From Fasciola hepatica (taxonomy: Eukaryota; Platyhelminthes; Trematoda; Plagiorchiida; Fasciolidae): DNA of 64,000 nt. Below, piece by piece: positions 34,261 to 45,419 of the stretch (positions are counted from its first letter, which is position 1; every line of letters begins with the position of its first letter). The translations under genes and the position numbers were made by a program. The stretch spans positions 496,001 through 560,000 of the forward strand of contig CANUEZ040000028.1 of assembly GCA_948099385.1 (NCBI GenBank), written 5' to 3'. The notes beneath the pieces were generated by a model. That model did no database searches, was not told the DNA's origin, and worked only from the letters and a program-made list of their open reading frames with translations.

Positions 34261-35193
34261 ATGCCAAGAAAAGGATCAAAAGCAGTCGAATCCGGACAGG
34301 AAGTAATACGGCAAGTCTCTGGGGAGGTTTTGGGTACATATGATTCTTTAGTTAATGCTAGATCGCCTAGTCCTGTCAGTGCTAGCTCATGTGTTATTGA
34401 AAGCAATATTGATCGTAAGGATGTCGATTTATATAAGCTGAGAATACTAGAACTAGAGCAACAGTTACTTTCGGCTAGACTACAGGCGCATGAAGCAGAG
34501 AAGTGTACACAGAAACAGCGAGAGCATGAGACCAGTGACTTCGACACTTCCGATAGGTTAGGGTGCAATAAGGTAGGGAACCCCACGCCGGTCGCCGAAT
34601 ACAAACCACCATCGATCGATCTGCCTGGAGTGGAGTTAACGGTTTTCGACGGGCGAGCTGAGCAATACTGCAAGTTTGTCAAACAGTTCGAGACGTTCGT
34701 TGAAAACAAGGTAAACGACCCTGGGCAAAGGCTTCTTTACCTTACTCACTACTGCCGAAGCCGAGCAAGAGAAGCTATCGACGGGTGCACCATGCTCGAT
34801 CCAGAACAAGGCTACACAAGGGCAAGAAAGATTCTGAGGGACTTGTTCGGCCAACCTTTCAAAGTAGCCCGTAACCTAATAGCGGGCGTGATGGCAGAGG
34901 CAAAGAGAACCAAGGGCGACGTCTACACCATGGCCGACCTGGTGATCAAGATGCAGAACTGCTCAATAGCCCTCGACCATTTAGGTTACAGGGCTGACCT
35001 AGACGCCATGCACACTTTGGAAGGCATAGTCCGTCACCTCTCTCCCGAACTACAGGGTCGATGGGCGGAAGAAGCTGAACGGATAAGCCGAGGCGACAGA
35101 GAAGCCAACTTCGAAGACCTGACCGAATACTTGGACAGGCAAACGAAGATAGCTCACAGCAGATTCGGCCGACTCATCCGGGACAGCAACTGA
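34261..35193 (+). CDS. BEL Gag (BEL-D)
   Basis: 310 aa, as in BEL-A and BEL-C, ending in RDSN-TGA (35191-35193). The next 63 codons in the same frame encode a Cys/His knuckle (CRSCGTSHGLPEC) before the first Pol Met. Confidence 0.9.
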   Translation: MPRKGSKAVESGQEVIRQVSGEVLGTYDSLVNARSPSPVSASSCVIESNIDRKDVDLYKLRILELEQQLLSARLQAHEAEKCTQKQREHETSDFDTSDRLGCNKVGNPTPVAEYKPPSIDLPGVELTVFDGRAEQYCKFVKQFETFVENKVNDPGQRLLYLTHYCRSRAREAIDGCTMLDPEQGYTRARKILRDLFGQPFKVARNLIAGVMAEAKRTKGDVYTMADLVIKMQNCSIALDHLGYRADLDAMHTLEGIVRHLSPELQGRWAEEAERISRGDREANFEDLTEYLDRQTKIAHSRFGRLIRDSN

Positions 35194-35382
35194 GCAAACA
35201 AGCCCGGTACTAGCCAAGCCCAAACCCCTGTACGGGAATATCCAAAGTACCAGCCTTGGACCAACACACACGTCATTTCACGAGATGCTACGGCGAAACC
35301 AAATTGCAGATCCTGTGGTACTAGCCATGGCCTACCAGAATGCCCCAAGTTCGGCAACGCCACAATAGACGAACGGTGGGGA

Positions 35383-38300
35383 ATGGCGAGGATGGCAGGA
35401 GCATGTTTCATCTGTCTCAACACCACGCACCGGGCAGCAGCCTGTAGAAAAATGAATCGATGTGGTTACGAGGGCTGCACGGGCAGGCACCATCGGCTGC
35501 TGCATCAGGCGAGAGTAACCATATCCGAGGCGAGTGCCAAGCCCAGCGTGATTTGTTCAACTTCACAATCTGCCAGTAAACCGGTACGTTTAGGCGTAGT
35601 GGCCGTGGGAGTAGTGACTCCGACTGGGATAGTCAAGGCGTTGGCTTTCGTTGATAGTGGATCCGACTCCACTTTAGTGAAAGAGCGGTTTGCCGACAAA
35701 CACCAACTGGCTAAAGGTGCGACGTCGTTAGCAGTGAGCACGGTGGGTGGAACACAGGTAATGACTGCCGGTAGATTAAGGCTGCAACTCGTCTCTCTAG
35801 ACACTAACGAGGAAATTGAACCAACGGAGGCATTCACGTTAGCGGATCTCCCCATGCGAGCACCAAGGTCGGTGGACGCAATCTTGACTCGGTGGCCCCA
35901 CCTGCAGGATGTAACCGTCGTAGACTGGGAAGATGATGAGGTGGATCTCCTCATCGGATGCGACGTGCCAGAGGCGCATTGGGTACTTGACCAAAGAGTG
36001 GGCGACCGCCAGGCACCTTATGCCGTACGCACGGCTCTGGGATGGATGTTATACGGTCCAGTAGGGGTACGCGGTTCCGTGAATTACTTATCCGCCGAAA
36101 CGGACCGCATAGAGTATCATCTGCAACGGCTGTATGAAAAGGAGTTTCATGACATTGGAGACGAAAGACCGACGTTGTCTCAAGAGGATCACTTCGCTCT
36201 ACAAACGGTGCGGCAAGGCTCTAGAGGCCTCAAAAAACAGTTCGAGGTTCCCCTCCCATGGCGCACACCGGTCGACCCGTGGACTGACAACAGAAATTAT
36301 GTTCTCCAACGATTACTACGACTAAAAGAACGCTTCATTCGAGACCAGAATCTGTGGGAACGATACGCGGATTTGATGAAGCGAAACGAGGCCCTCGGTT
36401 ACGTTGAAAAGGTGCCTGTTAACACCGACAGCAAAAGGGGTATCTGGTATCTGCCTCACCGTCCGGTTATCAACCCCAAGAAACCCAATAAACTGCGGGT
36501 GGTTTTCGACTGTGCGGCCAAGTTCCAGGGCAAGTCGTTAAACGATCGCCTACTACAGGGGCCTGACTGGACCACACCACTAATCGAAGTTTTGTGCCGT
36601 TTCAGAGTGGGTAAAGTGGCTTTGTCTGCTGACATTAGGGAAATGTTCCATCAGGTGAAGATTCCGGTAGGAGAACGAGATGCTTTGCGTTTCCTGTGGT
36701 GGGAAGGGAGCGACCGGGACAACGCAGTGGTGAATTATAGGATGACCGTCCACCCCTTCGGAGCCATATCGTCACCATTTTGTGCAAACTACGCCCTCCG
36801 AGAATCAGCGAACAAACATGGCGATCTAGTACATCGGACGGTAGTAGATAGCGTCACCAGGAACTTCTACGTCGACGACTACCTTGGGTCATTCGATGAT
36901 GTGGAATCAGCTCTAGAGCAGTTCAGGGGTCTGACAAGATTGCTGGAAGAGGGCGGCTTCCATCTAACTAAATGGATGTCGAACGCTTCAGAAGTGCTGA
37001 AGGTCATCCCGTATCACGAAAAGGCCGAAAGGGTAAGAGATTTGGACGGCTCTCCACTTCCTATCGAGCGCACTTTAGGGATACAATGGGACGCGGAAAC
37101 GGACGATTTTGTTTTCGAACTAAACGTTCCCAAGCTGCCAATAACCCGTCGTGGCATACTATCTGCCGTCTCAAGTTTGTTCGACCCGCTCGGTTTCGTC
37201 TCACCGTGGCTGCTACCCGGAAAGATCTTGCTGCAGCGGCTGTGCCGTAAGAAAGTTGATTGGGACCAGGCACTGGACCGAGGGGACCGGCTGGACTGGG
37301 AAGAATTTCTGAACACCTTGAAGAAATTAGGGGACATAAGAATCCCACGATGTTTGACCCCTGGCCATACGATACGGACTGGAGAACTACATGCCTTTTC
37401 CGATGCATCCGAAGTCGGTTATGGAGCTGTGGTGTACGGACGATGGTGCGCAGGAGATGGACAATATACCACGAGGATCCTGTTCGCCAAAGCCCGCGTT
37501 GCCCCACTGAAGTCGGTCTCAATCCCACGCCTTGAACTCAGCGCAGCCGTGTTGGCAGTCAGGGTGATGCAAGCTGTGAAGAGATGTTTCGATCTCTACA
37601 TTTGGTCGGTGAGCTTCTGGACGGATTCAACGATAGTACTTTACTACATTAACAACGTACGGAGCCGGTTTAGTACTTTCGTTGCTAACCGGCTCACGAT
37701 TATCCAAGATGAATCAGCCACGCACCAGTGGAGTCATGTCAGGTCTGGCGATAATCCGGCCGACCTGTGCTCCCGAGGTGCGAACAACTTCAGGCAACTG
37801 GAAACGTGGACGAGAGGGCCAAACTTCCTGCAATTGCCCAAACAGGACTGGCTCGTGTTCGAATTAAAAAACCCTACGGAATTGGAACTGGAGATCAAAG
37901 GCGTAGTGATAGCAACCAACGTCGTCGAAGCGTCGTCCATTCTATCGCGACTGGTCAGGTTTTCTTCCTGGATGAAGACGCTTCGTTCGCTAGTTTGGTT
38001 AACCAGGTTCAAGAGAAATTTACTAGTCATGAAAGGGCTACGGCCCTCAGGTCGGATACGGGTCGGCCCGATAGGTCCCGATGAGCTACAAGCGACAGAG
38101 TATGATATTTTCAGAATGATACAACGCGAGGCTTTCGCCCAAGAACTCAAGAGGGCGGAAGAAGTGGGGCCGACCAATGAAGACATGCCATCTCCAAGAG
38201 GCGAGCTGAAGCGTTTAAACCCCAAACTCATCAACGGACTGCTGCGGGTGGATGGTAGGCTGACCAACGCCCACCTGAACTTCGACACAAAGTATCCTAT

Positions 38301-39459
38301 ACTGCTGCCTGCGAGACAACCTGTAGTAGAGCTAATGATTCAACACGTCCACGCCATGGAGGGACATGCCGGGGAAAGTCACGTGACGAGCGTCATCCGA
38401 AAGCGTCTTTGGTTGTTCAGAGGACGAGAAACTGTAAAACGCGTAATCCGACGGTGTGTGCAATGCAGGAGACGCAATGCCACAGCAGGCAAACAACTCA
38501 TGGCCCCACTACCAGAATGCAGGGTGACTACGGGCTGGTGGCCGTTCAGTGACACCGGGTTGGACTATTTCGGGCCTTTGTGGATCAAGTGCGGGAAAAG
38601 ATTAGAAAAGCGATACGGATGTATCATGACGTGCATGAAATCACGTGCGGTACACCTAGAAGTCGCACACTCGATGACGACCGATTCGTTTCTACGGGCA
38701 TTGCAAAGATTTATCAACCGAAGAGGCGTACCGGCCGATATATACTCAGATAATGGATCGAACTTTGTGGGAGCTCAACGGGAATTGCAGCTTTGGCACA
38801 AGAACATAAACAGGGACGAACTGCAGAATCGAACCGTGGCCTACGGCATACGATGGCATTTCAACCTCCCACAGGCCAGTCACCGAGGCGGCATATGGGA
38901 ACGCATGATCCGGTCCGCCAGACGGATATTGCTGTCAATCATGGAGCAGCAGCCGCCCGACGACGAGACGCTGAACACCGTCATGACTGAGGTGGAGCGA
39001 ATCCTGAACAACCGCCCCCTGGTTCCAGTATTGAACGGCGACCCCACCCACCTGGCGCTCACCCCGAACGACTTATTGACGTTAAGGTCGAACGAGGGTT
39101 TCCAAGGGCCGGTAAACCTTCGTGGGAGCTACCTCCACGGGTGGAAGCAAGCGAACTATCTGGCCAAGGTCTTCTGGAGGCGATGGCTACGGGAGTACCT
39201 ACCGGCTTTGCAGACTCGACAGAAGTGGCTGGCCAAAACAAGACCATTCAAAGTTGGGGACGTGGTTATGATCGCCGACGAACGCGCACATTTCAGCGCT
39301 TGGTCTTTGGGAGTAGTTACGGAAACCATCAAAAGCATCGACGAAATGATAAGAACGGTGAAGGTGAAGACAGCTAACGGAGTGCTCATTCGTGACATAC
39401 GCAGTATTAACCTACTCGAGAGCGAAGACGGAGGAGCTGATAACCCTGTGGCCCAGTAA
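35383..39459 (+). CDS. BEL Pol polyprotein (BEL-D)
   Basis: 1358 aa from the first Met, open back to the gag stop. Contains zinc knuckle, protease DSG, RT FYVDDY, RNase H, integrase with complete zinc finger (CVQCRR) and all three acidic residues (TGLDYFGP, YSDNGSNF, GGIWERMIRS), and the BEL C-terminal domain. No disabling lesion is visible. A few positions (for example TPLIEVLCRF) agree with BEL-B instead of BEL-A and BEL-C, suggesting patchy gene conversion. Confidence 0.92.
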   Translation: MARMAGACFICLNTTHRAAACRKMNRCGYEGCTGRHHRLLHQARVTISEASAKPSVICSTSQSASKPVRLGVVAVGVVTPTGIVKALAFVDSGSDSTLVKERFADKHQLAKGATSLAVSTVGGTQVMTAGRLRLQLVSLDTNEEIEPTEAFTLADLPMRAPRSVDAILTRWPHLQDVTVVDWEDDEVDLLIGCDVPEAHWVLDQRVGDRQAPYAVRTALGWMLYGPVGVRGSVNYLSAETDRIEYHLQRLYEKEFHDIGDERPTLSQEDHFALQTVRQGSRGLKKQFEVPLPWRTPVDPWTDNRNYVLQRLLRLKERFIRDQNLWERYADLMKRNEALGYVEKVPVNTDSKRGIWYLPHRPVINPKKPNKLRVVFDCAAKFQGKSLNDRLLQGPDWTTPLIEVLCRFRVGKVALSADIREMFHQVKIPVGERDALRFLWWEGSDRDNAVVNYRMTVHPFGAISSPFCANYALRESANKHGDLVHRTVVDSVTRNFYVDDYLGSFDDVESALEQFRGLTRLLEEGGFHLTKWMSNASEVLKVIPYHEKAERVRDLDGSPLPIERTLGIQWDAETDDFVFELNVPKLPITRRGILSAVSSLFDPLGFVSPWLLPGKILLQRLCRKKVDWDQALDRGDRLDWEEFLNTLKKLGDIRIPRCLTPGHTIRTGELHAFSDASEVGYGAVVYGRWCAGDGQYTTRILFAKARVAPLKSVSIPRLELSAAVLAVRVMQAVKRCFDLYIWSVSFWTDSTIVLYYINNVRSRFSTFVANRLTIIQDESATHQWSHVRSGDNPADLCSRGANNFRQLETWTRGPNFLQLPKQDWLVFELKNPTELELEIKGVVIATNVVEASSILSRLVRFSSWMKTLRSLVWLTRFKRNLLVMKGLRPSGRIRVGPIGPDELQATEYDIFRMIQREAFAQELKRAEEVGPTNEDMPSPRGELKRLNPKLINGLLRVDGRLTNAHLNFDTKYPILLPARQPVVELMIQHVHAMEGHAGESHVTSVIRKRLWLFRGRETVKRVIRRCVQCRRRNATAGKQLMAPLPECRVTTGWWPFSDTGLDYFGPLWIKCGKRLEKRYGCIMTCMKSRAVHLEVAHSMTTDSFLRALQRFINRRGVPADIYSDNGSNFVGAQRELQLWHKNINRDELQNRTVAYGIRWHFNLPQASHRGGIWERMIRSARRILLSIMEQQPPDDETLNTVMTEVERILNNRPLVPVLNGDPTHLALTPNDLLTLRSNEGFQGPVNLRGSYLHGWKQANYLAKVFWRRWLREYLPALQTRQKWLAKTRPFKVGDVVMIADERAHFSAWSLGVVTETIKSIDEMIRTVKVKTANGVLIRDIRSINLLESEDGGADNPVAQ

Positions 39460-40199
39460 ACCTTTTTCACACCAGTAATCGAGGTGGATAAAGGAACACC
39501 AGATATACCACACAATCTCCGTCAAACACGTTAAGGTGCTCGCGGTCCTTTCGTTGACATTACAGAAGGTTCTTTCCGATATGTGGTGATGAGTGCGATT
39601 CCATTATACATCCCGATACATACACGCAGGCACGACGCACTCTACATCCCGTAAACCCATCATACATGTGACAGTGTTCTTTGTTTGCCTTTTGTTGACG
39701 CTACCGAATGCCCCTTGCATATGTGGAAGTAGCGGAGCTCAGGTCACACATACATGCTACATTTACTCGTTTTCTGGCCACGCGGTCTTTTGTTGACATT
39801 GCAGAAAGTCCTCCTTTGATGTGTAGTCATACCTGTGATTTCATTGTAACCCCGGCACACACACACACACACGCACACACACACACACACGCACACACAC
39901 ACACACACGCACACACACACACACATACTCAAGAGCGTACATCCGGGACCGGACAGCCCCTTACGAGGACAACGTCTATGTGACCATTCACGCCCGCCAT
40001 CGGTCATTTGGTCTTGTGGAAAATGTAGACTAGCCTCACGTCTATGTATCCAGTGGATTAGGTGCGACCAGTAGTAGAACGTTGACGACGAGCATTAGAC
40101 GCGCGCACTGACAGCAGGGCCTAGGCAGGTAGGAAGAATCAGTACCTTTATACCGAACCTTTGACTTTGCTAAGGATCCAGGAGGATTTTGGTGGGCGG
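39460..40199 (+). other. BEL-D 3' untranslated region with AC microsatellite
   Basis: Non-coding. Interrupted (AC)n at 39856-39926, about 70 bp, and purine-rich tract (ggaggattttggtgggcgg) ending at the LTR. Confidence 0.75.
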
Positions 40200-40576
40200 T
40201 GTAACAGCCGGTCGTGGAAAATCCCCCTTTTCCCTCGCGATTCAGTGTTTTTCCCAACATCACTCATTTCCATACACTATTGACTTGTCTTTACGAACTG
40301 GTTGTTTTTCTGGACCAATTGTTGTTTTTTCGCACCCAGAGCGCTATTTTGGCACATCCTTGCTCAGGACCTGCGTGATGCACGTGCTGTCTGCTCACAC
40401 GCTGCCATTCGGTTTCTCGTTGTTGAGTCTTTGTGATCGTATTATTGAGGTTTGTATATTGTTTATGTCATTGTTTATTTTAATAATCTAGTATCGTAGA
40501 ATTATCACGGATAATCGCCTTCTGATTTCGGGATCCGTTGCGAATTTGGCTACGCATTGCTCAAACCTTCGTAACA
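40200..40576 (+). repeat. BEL-D 3' LTR
   Basis: 377 bp, TGTAACAGCC...CTTCGTAACA, followed by target duplication ACGAG. Confidence 0.92.
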
Positions 40577-41035
40577 ACGAGGACTCAGCCGTTGTCCACC
40601 GCCCCGTCGTCCAATGTGTTGCAGTAGAGGGACCAAGAGGTCCCATTGAAGGCATAATTGAAAATCCAAGGTTAGTCTTATTTGCACTATCTGAACCCGC
40701 AGTGCTGAGCACGGATGTATCTGAGGTTGGAATCGGTGCGGTACTTGAACAAGGTGGATACCCGATCATCTGCATTTCCCGGCTTCCGAATGCTGCTGAG
40801 ACAGGATACTAGCAGATGCTGAAGGATGCATAGGCTGCATTCTAGGCGGTGCGACATCTTCACAATACCAGTTTGGGTCACCCTCCATTCCCCGGTTTTG
40901 AAAGACGGGTTATCGGGATGAACTACGATTGCACCCTTGGCGGCACTCTTGATCCCGTGTGTAATCACCGAAATTTGTCCCGGCATCTGGAATTACCGGA
41001 CGCGACAGCAACAGGCCTTGGCCCTTTATCCTGAC
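40577..41035 (+). pseudogene. decayed gypsy RNase H fragment (right half of BEL-D target)
   Basis: Continues the RT piece at 25887-26541. The readable part is SEPAVLSTDVSEVGIGAVLE, the start of a gypsy RNase H (normally TDAS..GIGAVL), then ISRLPNAAETGY. Stops and frameshifts follow. Confidence 0.65.
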
Positions 41036-42100
41036 CCTCCTATTTACCAACCCAGCGGGTGCGCTTTACGGCCACAGAGACAAGTATTCATATCATCCCC
41101 GACAGATTAACGTAGTGATTCGAATGCCTCTATACGAGGTCCGGAGAACTGTAGCTTCACTTGCAATATCCGGCCAATCAGACAAAGCCAGATCGTGGCA
41201 GTTGGATGATGTAAATAAAGCAGAGTCGACCTTCGATTGGTTGGGATATGATCTGCCAGTGAACACATGCCTATTTTTGCACATGAGCGAGTGAGTACCA
41301 ACCAAATGTAACAGCACTTTCTTGCTGTTCTTATCTGGTCTTGTCGTTCTCCCAGTGTGCATAGTCCGCGCCCAGGTGACTTCATTACTTACGACTGACC
41401 GGTTAGATGCGACTTCTGCAATTAAGCAAGTGAAACATCATTTCTCTCTTCCCTACTTTCTTCGTAACTGGTTCTAGACTGGCGCATACCACTTCAGTTG
41501 TGTCCCTTCCGAGCGCGACTTCACTCCCGGCTTGAAGTTTGACCGTCGAATGAACGAAGTTTCACTCTCTCAAATCCGAAGGCCTTGTTTCCAAGGCAAA
41601 TGAGTTCTCACTTAAGAACTGTGTTCACGGGGGCACGACATGGTAACAAAGCTGTAGTGATATTCGTTTTTGCGTTTGAAAGCTTTTCATTTCTTGGGCC
41701 TACCTTGGGCCTAGTTCGTAGGCTGAGAACTGATACCTAGCTCATTACCTTTACTGAAATCGCGATTTAACCTTAAGTTCACTCTCCACGAAGAATCACG
41801 TCGAGGTGTAGCGCAGGTTATTACACCAGAGTGATGAACCGGAGCTCCTAAATCTGGCGCACTTTCCCGTTGGGCTTTTGCCCAGTAGTGTTCCGTTACG
41901 GTTCTCACCCAGAGGGGGACAGCAATAGAATAGCAAGCTGTTTGTTGAAATAGCGAACCAGCAGCGTGAAGTTCCGTTTCTTCTAGTTTCTTGTAGATGT
42001 TATAAAAATCCAACTCTTCGGTTACGACAAATTCACAATTTCATTGCAGTCACAGGAATTAGACAGAAATCTATGTGCATTTTGAAATACTGCTGCTCTG
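41036..42100. other. unassigned spacer
   Basis: No recognised gene, RNA or element. Short frames on both strands lack motifs. Confidence 0.4.
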
Positions 42101-42419
42101 CATCGCTAATGTATGCGTCCAAGAAATAGCCTAATTGAAAATACGGATTCGCTGAAGCTGGAAATTATCGTCCGGTAATCTCTCGTCTTACAAGTTACGT
42201 GATGCTCAAGAAACGGAGTTTTGAGTGCCAAGATGGTTAAGATGTGGGTGGAAGATATTTCTTCCTGTGCTTCTGCTTTATGATTCGCTCCGGTTTCGTT
42301 CGCATAGTGTGACATTTCGTTTGTCTTGCAGTTCGTTTGTCTCGCTTTTGGTCGAATAGAGCCTGTCAATCAGGCATTCTCTACTGAGCTCTCATTCTGT
42401 TAACCGTTCATGCGTTACA
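42101..42419 (+). repeat. G3 5' LTR (left end approximate)
   Basis: The last 150 bp align with 46877-47033; further left similarity is weak. Confidence 0.6.
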
Positions 42420-42437
42420 ATATAATCGAGCAAAATA

Positions 42438-43130
42438 ATGGGTCGGTACTTGCGCCCGGATTGTTTCGACGCAGACCCAAATTCTGTGAATGACTCTGAA
42501 GTCTGGGAACATTCGTGCCATACCCTAACAAACGTTCTGGGATTAGTCAAAGAACATCAACCAGACAAATTTAAAACTCCTGCATTTTTTATCACCAGCT
42601 GTTTGCAAGTTCGTTCTTCGGCACTCCGATTATTACTGCCATCACCACCTTCCAATCTCCATGCACACGAACTGAAAACAAATCTTTCGCACGCTATCTT
42701 CTGACAACTCTTGAAACCGTCGATCAACTCATGCAAATGCTTAGAAATCTTGCCTGAGACTGTAATTTCCAGGCTGTCAGTGCAGAACAAAACGAAGAGG
42801 ACGCCATCCGCGATGCGTTCGTTCGTAAGCTTTTGTCAAACCCTCTTTGTCATCGACTTCTGGAAAGCAAAACTATGGACGTAGTATTGCATAAGACTAA
42901 GTTAAAGCTCTAGATTTAGCTCAGCAGTCGCAGACGTTCGCTCAGTCTACACTACCTCTACGATTGATGGCTCGGGCGCCTTCAGTCAGGTATCCGATAA
43001 ACAAGCATGATAAATACTGTATGCATCCCGAACTAGCTGTTTTTTGTGGTTATGGTTACCACCCTCGCCACAAATGTCCCGCGAGAGATGCAATTTGCAA
43101 GTCGTATGGTGAACGAAGACACTTTTAGAA
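42438..43130 (+). pseudogene. G3 gag
   Basis: Starts MGRYLRPDCFDADPNS and, over several frames, continues to AIRDAFVRKLLSN and CGYGYHPRHKCPARDA, an eroded fluke-type gypsy Gag with a CCHC-like knuckle. Frameshifts and stops throughout. Confidence 0.65.
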
Positions 43131-43199
43131 GATCTGTCAAGCTTTTACGAACACAAAACATGCCACAACTTCCTTGCCATTCCTTGTTTTCTTCCATCA

Positions 43200-43500
43200 T
43201 CACAGCTGCAGCTCCAAAGGGCTTCAGTAAGGCTATCACTGAAGTAACAGGCAACGGAGTAGCGCTACAAGCTCTAGTAGATACAAGAAGCTTCGAGAGT
43301 TACGTCTCTGAGACGATTGTACTCCGGAACGAATGGTCAACAATGGCATCCAAAAGTAGGATCATCGTCGCTTCTAGCCGCATGATCAGCAGTACCAAAG
43401 GTCACTGTTTTGTCTGGTTGCTGCACAAAGGAGCCCGGTACTAAGATGTCAAACTCGATTCTGCCTGACTTATGTACTGATATACTGCTGGGACATGATT
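43200..43500 (+). pseudogene. G3 protease
   Basis: ALVDTRSFESYVSE corresponds to the aspartic protease box (usually LVDTGSSESF); the Gly after Thr is replaced by Arg, so activity is unlikely. Confidence 0.6.
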
Positions 43501-43719
43501 TTTCACAACAACACGCCGTTAGAAACACCTTTTCAAAGAATTCAGCCACCCTCCTTGCTTTTTGGTCTCCCCACTGTTAGCCTTCCAGCCCGATCTCTTT
43601 TCGCACGTGTGAATCCTTGTCGCTGTTCTATTTGCACAAAATCGAGGAGACACAACTACAGCGATGAAACCTTTATTCGATCAGGAATCGTTAGGTTATT
43701 AGACGATGGTATAGTCGGA

Positions 43720-45391
43720 CCTTCTCGATCATCATAGCGGGCCCAAGTCTTGATTTCTACCAGCAAACACCAGAAACGACGGATGATGGTTGGGTACAGT
43801 GAGATTGTCGATCGATCCGCCTTCTTAGATGCATATCCGCTATCCAGCATAGACGGTTTAGTGGGGAAAATTTCACAGCCTAACATTCACAGCACCTTAG
43901 ACCTACGGAGCGCGTATCATCAGGTCCATACAAAGAGAAACGAGCGGCAGTACACGACTTTCGAAGCATTCAACAGCTTCTACCAATTTCGGCGAAAACT
44001 GTTTGGAGTAACCAACGGTGTTGTCTGTTTCCAGCGCGCGATGGACGAGCTCATTCAAAGTGAAGGGCTCGAAGAAGAGTTTGTATGCGTTGAAAACATT
44101 GCTGTTTGTGGGAGAGATGTCACCGACCACGATGTCAGTCTGATACGGTTCTTGCAAATGGTTGAAAATTATGGTTTGACTCAAAATAACAACTGTGTCT
44201 TCACCACTACCGTAGTTCGACTCACTCCAATTCAGTTCAGACATGCACCGCATGTTATCTGGCGACAGCCTCAATCGGAAACAATGACAAATTACAGGAA
44301 TATGGGAGAACTACAAATAATGATGTCAAGTCGATGAAGAGAGTTTGTGGATACAACAGCGCCACTGATCGCGACACCTAGCCATTTCCTCTAACGTATC
44401 TAGCCACTGAGTGGGGAGGTCTCTCGGATCCCACTCAGAAAGTTTAACATATCCTACATGACCAAGTCCAGTGGTTGGATTTTTCGTTCCTTTCTTCCAT
44501 GTTATGGACTGACCACCCTTACTCATCTCCAACCGTTACTTGCCTCAACAAACACTTCTCGCCGAGGAATCCTGTTAGAGGATATGCGCAACACATGTCC
44601 CAAGCATCTTAGCCTGATGAGCTTCAGTGTTTCACCTGATGATTTGATGGGTGAACCGATGACTCTCCGCCGAACGTCAGTATTACTCATATGGTGTTCC
44701 CACCAGATTCGGGCAATGCTACGAAGACGTCGGTGTTCAAATACCGGCAATATTCGTAGTTCGACTGCTGGGCTATGAAATATCTAAGGGAACAGTTAAT
44801 TCTGACCCGGAGCGCTTTGATGCCCTTCTCGAACTTCCTACTGCCAAGGATATAAAGACACAGCAAAGAGTCGTTAGAATGTTTCCATATTGCTCCCAAT
44901 AGTTTTCCCCTTTTTTCGGTAAAATTCATCCACTTATCGTCAACAGGACATTCCCTCTTCCTAAAGAAGTACTTCCGTCTTGTGAATTATTGAAGTATGA
45001 ATTAACCCAATCATCAGTGGTCGCAATTATTAAAGACACCACACGTGGTCCAAACCGACGCCTGCAACACAGCGCTCTCTGCAATTCTCACTCAAAGTGG
45101 TCTACCCGTACCTTTTTTTCGCGCACTCCATCGCCCACGAGGCGAAATCACTCAGCGGTAGAGAAAAAGCCTACGCGATTGGCGAAGCTGTCCGAAATTG
45201 GCGACATTGTCTTTTTGGGTGCACACTTCAAGCTCATCACAGGCCAACGTTCTGCTGCTTTCATGTACGACATGAAAATCAGCAGCATGATAAAGAATGG
45301 CAAAATCCAACGTTGGCGCATCGAGCGTTTTCAGTCCTCCCGTGATGTGAAATATCGCCCAGATTCAGAGAATCCCGCAGCCGGTACCTAA
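43720..45391 (+). pseudogene. G3 reverse transcriptase and RNase H
   Basis: RT from about 43820 (DAYPLSSIDGLVGKI, STLDLRSAYHQVHTKRNE, GVTNGVVCFQRAMDELIQ, catalytic box eroded to VENIAV), interrupted at 44222 by the RTE insertion and resuming at 44767 (LLGYEISKGTVNSDPERF). RNase H follows to about 45391 (ITGQRSAAFMYDMK, KNGKIQRWRIE). Stops and frameshifts make it a pseudogene. Confidence 0.75.
44223..44754 (-). mobile_element. RTE-like non-LTR fragment, 3' end, inserted in G3
   Basis: Minus-strand 5'-truncated copy of the C-terminal tail (RCLGHVLRISSNRIPRREVF, then QSITWKKGTKNPT and LPTQWLDTLEEMARCRDQW). It is bracketed by the 12-bp direct repeat CGTAGTTCGACT (44211-44222 and 44755-44766), a target duplication of the RT gene of G3. 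Confidence 0.88.
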
Positions 45392-45419
45392 TCACGAGCG
45401 TTCTGTGCGAGCACATGTT

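Larger units (their letters stand above)
23764..38365. repeat. tandem duplication, two units of 7301 bp
   Basis: Every landmark in unit 1 recurs 7301 bp downstream: solo features 24549/31850, LTR 25510/32811, gypsy RT 25887/33188, LTR 26542/33843, gag 26960/34261, pol 28082/35383. Unit boundaries lie within the 18-bp identical stretch starting at 23755, 31056 and 38357. Only scattered single-base differences separate the units. Confidence 0.93.
33843..40576 (+). mobile_element. BEL/Pao element BEL-D, complete
   Basis: Complete plus-strand element: 5' LTR 33843-34218, gag 34261-35193, pol to 39459, 3' region with (AC)n, purine tract, 3' LTR 40200-40576. The LTRs differ at roughly 11 of 377 positions, so it is older than BEL-A. 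Its right target duplication ACGAG is at 40577-40581; the left one lies before the first unit's LTR (26537-26541) and, through the duplication, also at 33838-33842. Confidence 0.93.

Noticed and set aside
39858..39925. Tandem-repeat array with CRISPR-like spacing
   Set aside because: It is a simple interrupted AC microsatellite in an animal genome.
26542..40576. Two independent BEL insertions at the same site
   Set aside because: The identical flanks and 7301-bp spacing of all landmarks, plus the chimeric integrase, show duplication instead.
44458..44778. Plus-strand 106-aa frame in G3
   Set aside because: It is the antisense of the RTE insertion.
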